A stretch of DNA of 64,000 nt from Skermanella mucosa (lineage in GTDB: Bacteria; Pseudomonadota; Alphaproteobacteria; Azospirillales; Azospirillaceae), in NCBI RefSeq assembly GCF_016765655.2, contig NZ_CP086106.1, positions 1,980,501 through 2,044,500 on the forward strand. The letters are read 5' to 3'. The translations under genes and the position numbers were made by a program. Below the pieces are notes generated by a model that saw only the letters and a list, made by a program, of their open reading frames with translations, was not told the origin of the DNA and did no database searches. Below are positions 56,139-64,000 of the stretch, piece by piece (within the stretch, counting starts at the first letter, position 1; every line of letters begins with the position of its first letter).

Positions 56139-57851
56139 TCAGGCGGTCTTCGCAGGCTCCAGCTTCAGCTCCTCGACCATCTTCTGCCGCATGATGAATT
56201 TCTGGATCTTGCCGGTCACCGTCATGGGGAAGCCGTCCACGAAGCGGATGTAGCGCGGCAGCTTGTAGTGGGCGATGCTGCCCCGGCAGAACTCCAGCAC
56301 CTCCTCCTCGGTCAGCGTCTCGCCGTCCTGGACATGGATCCAGGCGCAGAGCTGCTCGCCGAACCGCTCGTCGGGGACGCCGAAGACCTGGACGTCCTTG
56401 ATCCGCGGATGGGTGTAGAGGAATTCCTCGACCTCGCGGGGATAGATGTTCTCGCCGCCCCTGATCACCATGTCCTTGATCCGGCCGACGATGTTGCAAT
56501 AGCCCTCGGCGTCGATGGTGGCGAGGTCGCCGGTGTGCATCCAACGGCCGGCGTCGATCGCCTCGCGGGTGCGCTCCTCGTCGCCCCAATAGCCCAGCAT
56601 CACCGAATAGCCGCGGGTCAGCAGTTCGCCGGGCGTGCCGACCGGGACGATCCTGCCCTCGGCGTCCACGACCTTGACCTCCAGGTGCGGCTGGATGCGG
56701 CCGACGGTCGAGACGCGCCGCTCCAGCGGATCATCCACCGAGCTCTGGAAGCTGACCGGGCTGGTCTCCGTCATGCCGTAGGCGATGGTGATCTCGCCCA
56801 TGTTCATCTCATCCGCGACCCGCTTCATCACCTCGGTCGGGCAGGGCGAGCCCGCCATGATGCCGGTGCGCAGCGTGGTCAGGTCGAACTCCCCGAACCG
56901 GGGATGGTTGAGGATGGAGATGAACATGGTCGGCACGCCGTGCAGGCCGGTGCAGCGCTCCTCCTGGACCGTGGACAGGACGGCCTCGGCGTCGAAGCCC
57001 TCGCCCGGGATCACCATGCAGGCCCGGTGCGTGACGCAGGCGAGGTTGCCCAGCACCATGCCGAAGCAGTGGTAGAACGGCACGGGGATGCACAGCCGGT
57101 CCCGCTCGGTCAGCCGCATCGCCTCGCCGATGAAGAAGCCGTTGTTCAGGATGTTGTGGTGGGTCAGCGTGGCGCCCTTGGGATTGCCCGTGGTGCCGCT
57201 GGTGAACTGGATGTTGATCGCCTCGTCGAACTGGAGCGCGTCGCGCAGCCGCTCCAGCTCCGCGAAATGCTCGTCCCGGGCGCCGGCCGCGATGTCGGCG
57301 AAGTTGAACATGCCGGCAGTGCGCTCGTCCCCCAGCCGGATCACCGTCCGCAGGGCCGGCAGCTTGTGCGAGTCCAGGTGCCCGGGCGCGCAGCGGTCCA
57401 GCTCGGGCGCGACCTGCCGCAGCATGCCGAGATAATCGCTGCTCTTGAAGGACGCCGCCAGGATCAGCGCCTTGCAGCCGACCTTGTTCAGCGCGTATTC
57501 CAGCTCGTGGGTGCGGTAGGCCGGGTTGATGTTGACCAGCACCAGCCCGGCCTTGGCCGTGGCGAACTGGGTCAGCACCCATTCGGAATTGTTCTGCGAC
57601 CAGATCCCGATGCGGTCGCCCGGCTTCAGTCCCAGCGCGATCAAGCCAGCGGCCAGCCGGTCGGTCTCCGCCTTGAACTGGGCGTAGGTCAGCCGGACGC
57701 CCTGATGCCGGACTACCAGGGCGTCGGCGTCCGGCGACAGCTCCGCCATGCGGTCCAGATGGACGCCGATGGTGTCGCCGATCAGCGGCGTAGGCGACGC
57801 GCCGTGGACATAGCTGTGGGTCAGCAGGGGGGTCTGGGTGGGTTCGGCCAT
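56139..57851 (-). CDS. acyl-CoA synthetase (ACSF2-like)
   Basis: A 570-aa AMP-forming acyl-CoA synthetase of the ACSF2/AMP-binding type, activating medium-chain fatty acids. Motif A3 is [20 protein letters not shown]5 [13 protein letters not shown]8 [20 protein letters not shown], catalytic Lys in [10 protein letters not shown]. Full length. It stands alone, 95 bp before msrA on the same strand. An 8-bp-arm inverted repeat about 140-170 bp upstream may be the binding site of a fatty-acid regulator. Confidence 0.93.
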   Translation of the reverse strand: MAEPTQTPLLTHSYVHGASPTPLIGDTIGVHLDRMAELSPDADALVVRHQGVRLTYAQFKAETDRLAAGLIALGLKPGDRIGIWSQNNSEWVLTQFATAKAGLVLVNINPAYRTHELEYALNKVGCKALILAASFKSSDYLGMLRQVAPELDRCAPGHLDSHKLPALRTVIRLGDERTAGMFNFADIAAGARDEHFAELERLRDALQFDEAINIQFTSGTTGNPKGATLTHHNILNNGFFIGEAMRLTERDRLCIPVPFYHCFGMVLGNLACVTHRACMVIPGEGFDAEAVLSTVQEERCTGLHGVPTMFISILNHPRFGEFDLTTLRTGIMAGSPCPTEVMKRVADEMNMGEITIAYGMTETSPVSFQSSVDDPLERRVSTVGRIQPHLEVKVVDAEGRIVPVGTPGELLTRGYSVMLGYWGDEERTREAIDAGRWMHTGDLATIDAEGYCNIVGRIKDMVIRGGENIYPREVEEFLYTHPRIKDVQVFGVPDERFGEQLCAWIHVQDGETLTEEEVLEFCRGSIAHYKLPRYIRFVDGFPMTVTGKIQKFIMRQKMVEELKLEPAKTA

Positions 57852-57993
57852 CGTTTCCTCCGCACGGCACCGTCGGCCACGGTGCCTTCTTCGTCTTGGT
57901 CCTTCTCCGGCGCACTTCGGCGCGCGGGCAGATGACTACAACGATCCAGTCGGAGGGCAAAATGGCGCAAACGAAGGCGCCGGAATTCGAACA

Positions 57994-58023
57994 ACGTTTG
58001 ATCTGACGGCGAAAGTCAAACGT
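57994..58023. promoter_or_regulatory. inverted repeat upstream of acyl-CoA synthetase
   Basis: ACGTTTGA (57994-58001) and TCAAACGT (58016-58023) are perfect 8-bp arms with a 14-bp centre. It lies 143 bp before the synthetase start, a plausible site for a dimeric regulator. Confidence 0.45.
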
Positions 58024-58058
58024 CGAGATGAAAGGACACGGTCCTCACACCATATAAG

Positions 58059-58181
58059 TCAGATGACGTGAATGACCGCCTGGCTTGCGGCGCCGACCGT
58101 CACGGCAAGGAATACCATGCGGGCTACGAAGCGTTCTGCGGGCGACCAACGCGCCCAGTCCTTAGAAAAGCTGTTCCACAT
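58059..58181 (-). CDS. possible 40-aa membrane protein
   Basis: MWNSFSKDWARWSPAERFVA leads into a hydrophobic helix (RMVFLAVTVGAASQAVIHVI). Charged start plus one membrane helix is what a small membrane protein would look like. There is no good ribosome site, so the call is weak. Confidence 0.3.
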   Translation of the reverse strand: MWNSFSKDWARWSPAERFVARMVFLAVTVGAASQAVIHVI

Positions 58182-58390
58182 GACAGCACCATCTTGGAGG
58201 TTTCGCGAGCTTGGCTGATGACCTCCACCCTGAACGACCGTGGTTATTATCCAGTTAACATTATGGTTAACGGCAGCTGGCGGGTTTTGTTCCGTGATGA
58301 TGTCACAGATGTCCGGCATTTGGTCGTTTTCCCCGCCTGAGAATCATGATCGTTGAGGCATTCCGATGAGAACTTTGCTAGAACATCCCC

Positions 58391-59140
58391 ATGGAATGGA
58401 CTGACGAGGCGATCGTGTTGTCCGCCCGGCCGCACGGCGAGGCGGCGGTGGTGGCGACCCTGCTGACCCGCACCCATGGCCGGCATTCCGGCCTGGTGCA
58501 GGGCGGCCGTTCGTCCCGGCAGCGGGGCAACCTGCAACCCGGCAATCGGGTGAGCGCGCGTTGGCGCGCCCGGCTGGCCGACCATCTCGGGACCTTCACG
58601 ATAGAGCCGATCCACAACAACGCCGCCGGCATGCTGGACGACCCGCTACGCCTGGCGGGGCTGGTGTCCGCCTGCACCGTGACGGAAGTCGTCCTGCCCG
58701 ACCGGGAGCCGCACGAGCCGGTCTTCCACGGGCTGGCGGCGCTGCTGGAGGCGTTCGAGACGCCGTTGTGGGCGCCGGCCTATGTCCGGTGGGAGCTGGG
58801 GCTGTTGCAGGAGCTGGGCTTCGGCCTCGACCTCGCGTCCTGCGCCGCCACCGGCAGCAACGACGCGCTGGCCTATGTCAGTCCGCGCACCGGCCGGGCG
58901 GTCTCGCTGTCCGCCGGCGAGCCCTACCGCGACAAGCTGCTGCCCCTGCCGGGCTTCCTGGCCGGGCAACCCGGCTGGAGCGAGGCGGAAGTGCTTGCCG
59001 GGCTCGACCTGACGGGGCATTTCCTCGAACGCAACGCGCTTGCCCATGCCTCCGCCCAGGCGGTCGCGGCTTTGCCGGCGGCCCGTACCCGTTTTATAGA
59101 ACGCTATCGCAAAATGGCTACCCTTCCTGGTAGTAGATAA
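58391..59140 (+). CDS. recO: DNA repair protein RecO
   Basis: A 249-aa RecO that with RecF/RecR loads RecA on gaps. The N-terminal OB fold starts MEWTDEAIVLSARPHGEAAVVATLLTRTHGRHSGLVQGG, with GRSSRQRGNLQPGN next; the C-terminal helical domain contains WELGLLQELGFGLDLASCAATG, in which the zinc-finger Cys of some RecO are largely missing, as in other alphaproteobacteria. It is 3 bp before parC, likely one operon. Confidence 0.94.
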   Translation: MEWTDEAIVLSARPHGEAAVVATLLTRTHGRHSGLVQGGRSSRQRGNLQPGNRVSARWRARLADHLGTFTIEPIHNNAAGMLDDPLRLAGLVSACTVTEVVLPDREPHEPVFHGLAALLEAFETPLWAPAYVRWELGLLQELGFGLDLASCAATGSNDALAYVSPRTGRAVSLSAGEPYRDKLLPLPGFLAGQPGWSEAEVLAGLDLTGHFLERNALAHASAQAVAALPAARTRFIERYRKMATLPGSR

Positions 59141-59143
59141 GAC

Positions 59144-61360
59144 ATGACCGACCCTGCACTCGACATCCACGACAAGCCGCTCTCCGAGGCGCTCGGCGAG
59201 CGGTATCTCTCCTACGCGCTGTCCACCATCATGGCGCGCTCGCTGCCCGACGTGCGCGACGGGCTGAAGCCGGTCCATCGCCGGCTGCTCTACGCCATGA
59301 GCCAGCTGAAGCTGGAGCCGGACACGCCGCCCAAGAAATGCGCCCGCGTCGTCGGCGACGTGATCGGTAAGTTCCACCCCCACGGCGACACCGCGGTCTA
59401 CGACGCGCTGGTCCGGCTGGCGCAGGATTTCGCGGTCCGCTACCCGCTGATCGACGGGCAGGGCAATTTCGGCAACATCGACGGCGACAACGCCGCCGCC
59501 ATGCGGTACACCGAGGCCCGGCTGACCGACGTGGCCCGCGCCCTGCTCGAAGGGATCGACGAGGACACGGTCGATTTCCGCGGCACATACGACGGCGAGG
59601 GCGAGGAGCCGATCGTGCTTCCCGCCGCCTTCCCGAACCTGCTGGCCAACGGCTCGCAGGGCATCGCGGTCGGCATGGCGACCTCCATCCCGCCGCACAA
59701 CGCGGAAGAGCTGTGCGACGCCCTGAGCCACCTGATCAAGAAGCCCGACGCCACGGTCGAGGATCTGATCAGGTTCATCCCCGGCCCGGATTTCCCGACC
59801 GGCGGCACCCTGGTCGAGCCGGTGGCCTCGATCGCCGAGGCCTACCGCACCGGGCGCGGCAGCTTCCGCCTGCGCGCTCGGTGGGAGGTCGAGAAGCTGG
59901 GGCAGGGCACCTGGCAGATCGTCGTCACCGAGATCCCCTACCAGGTCCAGAAGAGCCGGCTGATCGAGAAGATCGCCGAGCTGCTGGCGGCGCGGAAGCT
60001 GTTCCTGCTGGACGACGTGCGCGACGAATCGGCGGAGGACATCCGTCTCGTCCTGGTGCCGAAGAACCGCAACGTCGATCCCGACGTGCTGATGGAATCC
60101 CTGTTCAAGACCACCGACCTGGAAACCCGGTTCGGCTTGAACATGAACGTGCTGGACAAGGACAACGTCCCGCGCGTCATGAACCTGCGCGAGGTCCTGC
60201 AAGCCTTCCTGGCGCACCGGATCGAGGTGCTGGAGCGACGCTCGCGCCATCGGCTGGGCAAGATCGACCACCGGCTGGAAGTGCTGGGCGGTTATCTGAT
60301 CGCCTACCTGAACCTGGACGAGGTGATCCGCATCATCCGCGAGGAGGACGAGCCCAAGCGCTCGCTGATGAAGACCTTCGCGCTGAGCGACGTCCAGGCC
60401 GAGGCGATCCTGAACATGCGGCTGCGGTCGCTCCGCAAGCTTGAGGAGTTCGAGATCCGCAAGGAGCATGACAGCCTGTCGGCCGAGCGCGCCGACCTGC
60501 TCGACCTGCTGGAGAACGAGCCCCGGCGCTGGAAGGCGATCGCCAAGCAGATCGCGGAGACGCGCAAGCGGTTCGGCAAGGCGACCAAGCTGGGCGCCCG
60601 CCGGACGGTGGTGGCCGACGCCCCGTCCGCCGTCATCATCCCGCTGGAGGCCATGGTCGAGCGCGAGCCCGTCACGGTCTTCTGCTCGGAGAAGGGCTGG
60701 ATCCGGGCGGTCAAGGGACACCAGGCCGATACCTCCGAGATCAAGTACAAGGACGGCGACCGCGAGCGCTTCGTGCTCCGGGTGGAGACCACGGACAAGC
60801 TGATCGTGCTGGGCACCAACGGCCGGTTCTACACGCTTGGGGTGGACAAGCTGCCGCGCGGCCGGGGCTTCGGCGAGCCGTTGCGGCTGATGATCGACCT
60901 CGCCAACGACGCCGAGCTGGTCACCCTGTTCAAGCACCAGCCGGGGCGCCGGCTGCTGGTGGCGGCGTCCAACGGCCGCGGCTTCCAGGTCGAGGAGGAC
61001 GAGGTGATCGCCCAGACCCGCGGCGGCAAGCAGGTCATGACCCTTGGTGACGGCATCGAGGCGAAGTTCTGCATCCCGGTGGAGGGCGACACGGTCGCGG
61101 CGATCGGCAACAACCGCAAGCTCCTGGTCTTCCCGCTGGAGGAGGTGCCCGTGATGACCCGGGGGCGCGGCGTCATGATCCAGAAATACACCGACGGCAG
61201 CCTCGCCGACCTGACGACCTTCAGGTTTTCGGAAGGGCTGTCGTGGAAAAGCGGCGACCGCACCCGGCTGGAGACGGACATGACCCCCTGGAAGGGCAAC
61301 CGGGGCACGTCGGGCCGGCTGCCGCCCAACGGGTTCCCGAAGAACAACCGCTTCACCTGA
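59144..61360 (+). CDS. parC: DNA topoisomerase IV subunit A
   Basis: A 738-aa type IIA topoisomerase subunit that decatenates daughter chromosomes with ParE. The breakage-reunion domain holds [20 protein letters not shown] and the catalytic Tyr in [15 protein letters not shown] (about residue 125). [40 protein letters not shown] and the C-terminal beta-pinwheel are present. ParC rather than GyrA is indicated by length, the lack of a canonical GyrA-box (QRRGGKG) and a short tail [20 protein letters not shown]. In this organism it is found next to recO. A strong candidate housekeeping marker for placing the genome. Confidence 0.96.
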   Translation: MTDPALDIHDKPLSEALGERYLSYALSTIMARSLPDVRDGLKPVHRRLLYAMSQLKLEPDTPPKKCARVVGDVIGKFHPHGDTAVYDALVRLAQDFAVRYPLIDGQGNFGNIDGDNAAAMRYTEARLTDVARALLEGIDEDTVDFRGTYDGEGEEPIVLPAAFPNLLANGSQGIAVGMATSIPPHNAEELCDALSHLIKKPDATVEDLIRFIPGPDFPTGGTLVEPVASIAEAYRTGRGSFRLRARWEVEKLGQGTWQIVVTEIPYQVQKSRLIEKIAELLAARKLFLLDDVRDESAEDIRLVLVPKNRNVDPDVLMESLFKTTDLETRFGLNMNVLDKDNVPRVMNLREVLQAFLAHRIEVLERRSRHRLGKIDHRLEVLGGYLIAYLNLDEVIRIIREEDEPKRSLMKTFALSDVQAEAILNMRLRSLRKLEEFEIRKEHDSLSAERADLLDLLENEPRRWKAIAKQIAETRKRFGKATKLGARRTVVADAPSAVIIPLEAMVEREPVTVFCSEKGWIRAVKGHQADTSEIKYKDGDRERFVLRVETTDKLIVLGTNGRFYTLGVDKLPRGRGFGEPLRLMIDLANDAELVTLFKHQPGRRLLVAASNGRGFQVEEDEVIAQTRGGKQVMTLGDGIEAKFCIPVEGDTVAAIGNNRKLLVFPLEEVPVMTRGRGVMIQKYTDGSLADLTTFRFSEGLSWKSGDRTRLETDMTPWKGNRGTSGRLPPNGFPKNNRFT

Positions 61361-61484
61361 TCCCGATACCTGCTTCCGATAAAGGCGTCCCGCGGAGGAA
61401 CACTCCGACCGTCGTTTCGTTCTTCGTCCCACAAAGGCTCGGCATCGACGATGTCGGGACGATAGACGACTGTCGGAGAGTGGG

Positions 61485-62351
61485 ATGCGCAAGAGCTTGA
61501 TGATGACGACCGCCGCGCTGGCCGCGTGGTCCTGGGCTTCGGCCGCGGGTGCGCAGCAGCCCGACCGCGTGGTGGAGCCGCCGGGGCCGGAGATCAACGT
61601 CCAGCAGCCCCCGGCGTCGGTCGACGTGCAGCAGCCGGCACCGGAAGTGACGGTGGAACAGCAGCCGCCGGAGATCATCATCGAGCAGCAGGCGCCACAG
61701 ATCATCGTCCGGCAGGCACCGCCCCGGATCATCGTGCGCCAGCCGCCGCCCGAGATCACGGTCCGCCAGTTCCAGCCCCAGGTCATCGTGCGGCAGCGCG
61801 AGCCCGAGGTGATCATCGAGCAGGCGGATCCGGAAATCCAGGTCGAGCAGCCGGAGCCCCGCGTGACGGTGCAGCAGGCGCAGCCCCAGGTGGACGTGCA
61901 GCAGGCCCAGCCGCAGGTGGTCATCGAGCAGCCCGAACCGCAGGTCGAGGTCCAGCCGCTCGTGCCGGCCCCCGTACCGGCTCCCACTCCCGCCCCCGAG
62001 CCGGCACCCGCACCCGTCGCCGAGGCGCCCGAGGCGGCGCCCGCCGACGCTCCGGTGGCCGGGGTGGCGCCGGAACAGATGATCGGGCGCCCCGTGGTCA
62101 ATGCCCAGGGCGAGCAGGTCGGGCAGATCCGGGATTTCCTGCTCGGGCCGGCCGGAACCGTGGAGACCGCCATCGTCGACGTCGGCGGCTATCTCGGCGC
62201 ACCCAAGGAGATCGCGGTCCCGTGGGGACAGGTTAACGCCGAGCCGCAGGAGGGGCCGGTCACCCTGCCGATGGACCGGCAGCAGCTCGAAGCCGCTCCC
62301 GGCCACGACTATGCCGAAGGCGCCAACGCCGTCGTCGGCCCCGCCCGCTGA
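61485..62351 (+). CDS. secreted PRC-barrel protein with Pro/Gln/Glu/Val repeats
   Basis: A 288-aa exported protein. Signal peptide at residues 1-23 (MMTTAALAAWSWASAAGAQQ). Residues about 30-165 are a run of roughly a dozen 8-10-residue repeats with consensus QPxPEVxVxQ, alternating beta-prone I/V with Gln and Pro. A Pro/Ala linker follows, then a PRC-barrel domain at about 195-285 (IGRPVVNAQGEQVGQIRDFLL, GAPKEIAVPWGQV). PRC barrels often bind partner proteins or RNA-processing factors; in secreted form their role is unknown. It is 28 bp before a second PRC-barrel gene. Confidence 0.85.
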   Translation: MRKSLMMTTAALAAWSWASAAGAQQPDRVVEPPGPEINVQQPPASVDVQQPAPEVTVEQQPPEIIIEQQAPQIIVRQAPPRIIVRQPPPEITVRQFQPQVIVRQREPEVIIEQADPEIQVEQPEPRVTVQQAQPQVDVQQAQPQVVIEQPEPQVEVQPLVPAPVPAPTPAPEPAPAPVAEAPEAAPADAPVAGVAPEQMIGRPVVNAQGEQVGQIRDFLLGPAGTVETAIVDVGGYLGAPKEIAVPWGQVNAEPQEGPVTLPMDRQQLEAAPGHDYAEGANAVVGPAR

Positions 62352-62379
62352 ACCCGCGCCGCAATCAGGAGTAAAACCC

Positions 62380-62934
62380 ATGAAGAGACAGCTTCTCCTG
62401 GCGCCGGCCCTGGCGCTTTCCTTGGCCGCTCCGGCTTTCGCCCAGGACCAGGCGGCCCCGGCGCCGCCGCAGCAGCAGGCACCGGCCGGCGCCGTCGTCC
62501 GCGGCCAGGGCACGGTCGAGGTCCGGCCGGCCGAACCGGAGATCCGGATCGAATCGGCGCCCGCCGAGGTGCAGGTCGAGACCACCGGGGAGCCTCAGAT
62601 CCGCGTCGTCGAGGTCCCGACCATCGCGGGCCGCATGCCGGAGGACGTGGTCGGCTGGAACGTCCGCAACGCCGCCGGCGAGGACATCGGCGAAGTCCGC
62701 GATTTCGTGACCGAGCCGGGCAGCCCGGCGATAACCAGCCTGGTCATGTCCCGGACGCGCCTGCTCGGCCTGGGGGAAGAGCTGGTCACGCTGCCGTGGG
62801 ACCGGGTCCAGGTCGATCCGCAGGGGAATGCCCTCATCGCGACCCTGAACGAGGAGGAACTGGATAACGCGCCGGAGTTCGAGTACGGCGCGGAAGCCGG
62901 GACGATCATCGGTCCGGAGCGGAACGACCAGTGA
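62380..62934 (+). CDS. secreted PRC-barrel protein
   Basis: A 184-aa exported protein with signal peptide (MKRQLLLAPALALSLAAPAFAQ), a short degenerate form of the same repeats (EVRPAEPEIRIESAPAEVQVE) and a PRC-barrel domain (DVVGWNVRNAAGEDIGEVRDF, EELVTLPWDRVQVDPQGNAL). It shares architecture with the preceding gene, so the two arose by duplication, with repeat expansion or loss in one. Probably cotranscribed. Both lack recognised catalytic residues. Confidence 0.85.
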   Translation: MKRQLLLAPALALSLAAPAFAQDQAAPAPPQQQAPAGAVVRGQGTVEVRPAEPEIRIESAPAEVQVETTGEPQIRVVEVPTIAGRMPEDVVGWNVRNAAGEDIGEVRDFVTEPGSPAITSLVMSRTRLLGLGEELVTLPWDRVQVDPQGNALIATLNEEELDNAPEFEYGAEAGTIIGPERNDQ

Positions 62935-62980
62935 CGGCCGGCAGTCCACGGGAAGAGCGAAAGAGTTCGGGTAGGAGGCA

Positions 62981-64000
62981 ATGAAGATGTACAGGACGTC
63001 CGTTTCCCTCGCGGCCCTGGCGATGCTCGCCTCGACCGCGGGAGCCGCGCAGGCGGAGATCCAGGTCGGCGTCGTGACCGCCGTGACGGGTTCCATGGCA
63101 TCCTTCGGCGAGCAGATGCGCAGCGGCGTCGAAGCCGCCGCGAAGGAGATCAACGCCAAGGGCGGGATCGACGGCGAGGAGATCAGCGTCAAGGTCTATG
63201 ACGACGCCTGCGACCCGAAGCAGGGCGTCACGGCCGCCAACCAGATCGTCAACGACGGCATCCAGTTCGTCATCGGCCACATGTGCACCGGGCCGTCGGT
63301 GCCGGCCTCCGACGTCTATTCGGAGGAAGGGATCATCATGATCTCGCCGACCGCGACCGCGCCGGTGCTGACCGAGCGCGGCCTGGACAACGTCTTCCGG
63401 GTGGCGGGGCGCGACGACCAGCAGGGCCGGGTGGCCGCCGACCATATCGCGGCGCATATCGAGAACCCGAAGGTCGCGATCCTCCACGACAAGCAGGCCT
63501 ACGGCAGCGGCTTGGCCGAGGCCACGACCAAGCGGCTCGCCGAGAAGGGCATCGAGCCGGTCATGACCGGCTCGGTCAATCCCGGCGAGAGCGACTTCTC
63601 CGCCCTGGTCACCAAGATGAAGTCGGAAGGCGTCAACACGGTCTATTTCGGCGGCTACCACGCCGAGGCCGGCCAGATCGTGCGCCAGATGGGCAACGCC
63701 GGCATGGACGCCGTCCTGGTCGCGGGCGATGGCCTGTCCAACCCGGACTTCTGGGCGATCACCGGCGAGAACGGGGCCGGCACCCTGTTCACCTTCAGCC
63801 CGGACCCGACCGCCAATCCGAACGCCGCTCCCGTGGTCGAGCAGCTCCGCGCCGACGGCATCGATCCGGCTTTCTTCACGCTGTACAGCTACGCGGCCTT
63901 GCAGGTGCTGGCCCAGGGCATCGAGGCGGCCGGCGAACCGGAGCCCGACGCGGTGGCCGACGCGCTGCGCGAGGGGACTTTCGAGACGGTGATCGGATCG
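62981..64000 (+). CDS. branched-chain amino acid ABC substrate-binding protein (partial)
   Basis: The first 340 codons of a LivJ/LivK-like binding protein, open to the window edge; relatives are about 365-375 aa, so little is missing. GGAGG precedes the ATG. A signal peptide covers residues 1-25 (SLAALAMLASTAGAAQAE). The mature protein begins IQVGVVTAVTGSMASFGEQM; Cys residues in DDACDPKQG and GHMCTGPSV form the usual disulfide, and VIGHMCTGPSVPASDVYSE and ISPTATAPVLTERG outline the amino-acid pocket as in E. coli LivJ. It is more LivJ-like than the binding protein at 33572 and lies in a different locus. Confidence 0.93.
   Translation, partial: MKMYRTSVSLAALAMLASTAGAAQAEIQVGVVTAVTGSMASFGEQMRSGVEAAAKEINAKGGIDGEEISVKVYDDACDPKQGVTAANQIVNDGIQFVIGHMCTGPSVPASDVYSEEGIIMISPTATAPVLTERGLDNVFRVAGRDDQQGRVAADHIAAHIENPKVAILHDKQAYGSGLAEATTKRLAEKGIEPVMTGSVNPGESDFSALVTKMKSEGVNTVYFGGYHAEAGQIVRQMGNAGMDAVLVAGDGLSNPDFWAITGENGAGTLFTFSPDPTANPNAAPVVEQLRADGIDPAFFTLYSYAALQVLAQGIEAAGEPEPDAVADALREGTFETVIGS

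Larger units (their letters stand above)
57852..58390. other. 539-bp gap between acyl-CoA synthetase and recO
   Basis: A divergent promoter region. It holds the inverted repeat at 57994-58023 and one doubtful 40-codon frame at 58059-58181 on the minus strand; the rest shows no supported gene. AT content is higher than in the neighbours, in keeping with promoter function. Confidence 0.5.

Noticed and set aside
58068-58340. 90-codon frame on the plus strand before recO
   Set aside because: No ribosome site or similarity is visible, and the composition is not typical of coding DNA in this genome.

Overview
The window is a GC-rich chromosomal segment of an alphaproteobacterium. Its left end carries bacteriochlorophyll and reaction-centre genes of purple-bacterial type, and its other genes (IclR-linked Liv transporters, coxI-III fusion, GlxA and IclR regulators, recO-parC) fit Rhodospirillales. 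A Skermanella/Azospirillum-like host is my inference from gene content; no 16S or other marker is present to fix the genus. I see no tRNA, rRNA, CRISPR array, prophage or intact insertion sequence.

1-13.7 kb, photosynthesis gene cluster. On the minus strand lies a tightly packed operon, bchF-bchN-bchB-bchH-bchL-bchM-lhaA-puhA-(puhB, cut by the window edge), with start/stop overlaps at almost every junction. It encodes Mg chelation (BchH), methylation (BchM), dark protochlorophyllide reduction (BchLNB), 3-vinyl hydration (BchF), LH1 assembly (LhaA) and reaction-centre subunit H. Divergent from it are aerR/ppaA (B12-binding antirepressor) and ppsR (repressor). PpsR-type palindromes lie in the bchF/aerR gap and in front of ppsR, with a further half-site cluster inside the annotated 5' end of ppsR.

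13.7-25.2 kb, mixed metabolism and respiration. An orphan HicB-like antitoxin and a REP-like palindrome are followed by an aldo/keto reductase, two LysR regulators, an MFS exporter and an atypical SDR. Then comes an alternative cytochrome c oxidase locus (CopD-like protein, DUF2231 protein, coxB, a fused coxA-coxC, a small membrane protein) and an AI-2E transporter.

25.2-40.4 kb. An unusual 2Fe-2S ferredoxin/ferritin-like fusion and a FitAB-type toxin-antitoxin pair precede an acyl-CoA catabolic region. There, glutaryl-CoA dehydrogenase and a thiolase diverge from an IclR regulator followed by acyl-CoA dehydrogenase, acyl-CoA synthetase and a complete LivJHMGF-type ABC transporter. This probably forms one system for uptake and degradation of a carboxylic or dicarboxylic acid. 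katG closes the region.

40.4-54.3 kb. A patch of less GC-rich sequence holds a lipoprotein gene and REP/RAYT-like repeat debris, followed by an orphan multi-PAS/GAF histidine kinase, a GlxA-family regulator with an MFS transporter, and a five-gene BMP-type ABC transporter plus CodA-like deaminase operon for nucleobase salvage. A perfect 33-bp inverted repeat follows codA.

54.3-64 kb. This stretch has csbD, a second AI-2E transporter, msrA, an acyl-CoA synthetase, recO-parC, two adjacent secreted PRC-barrel proteins (one with a long Pro/Glu/Val/Gln repeat) and a branched-chain amino acid binding protein that runs off the right edge.
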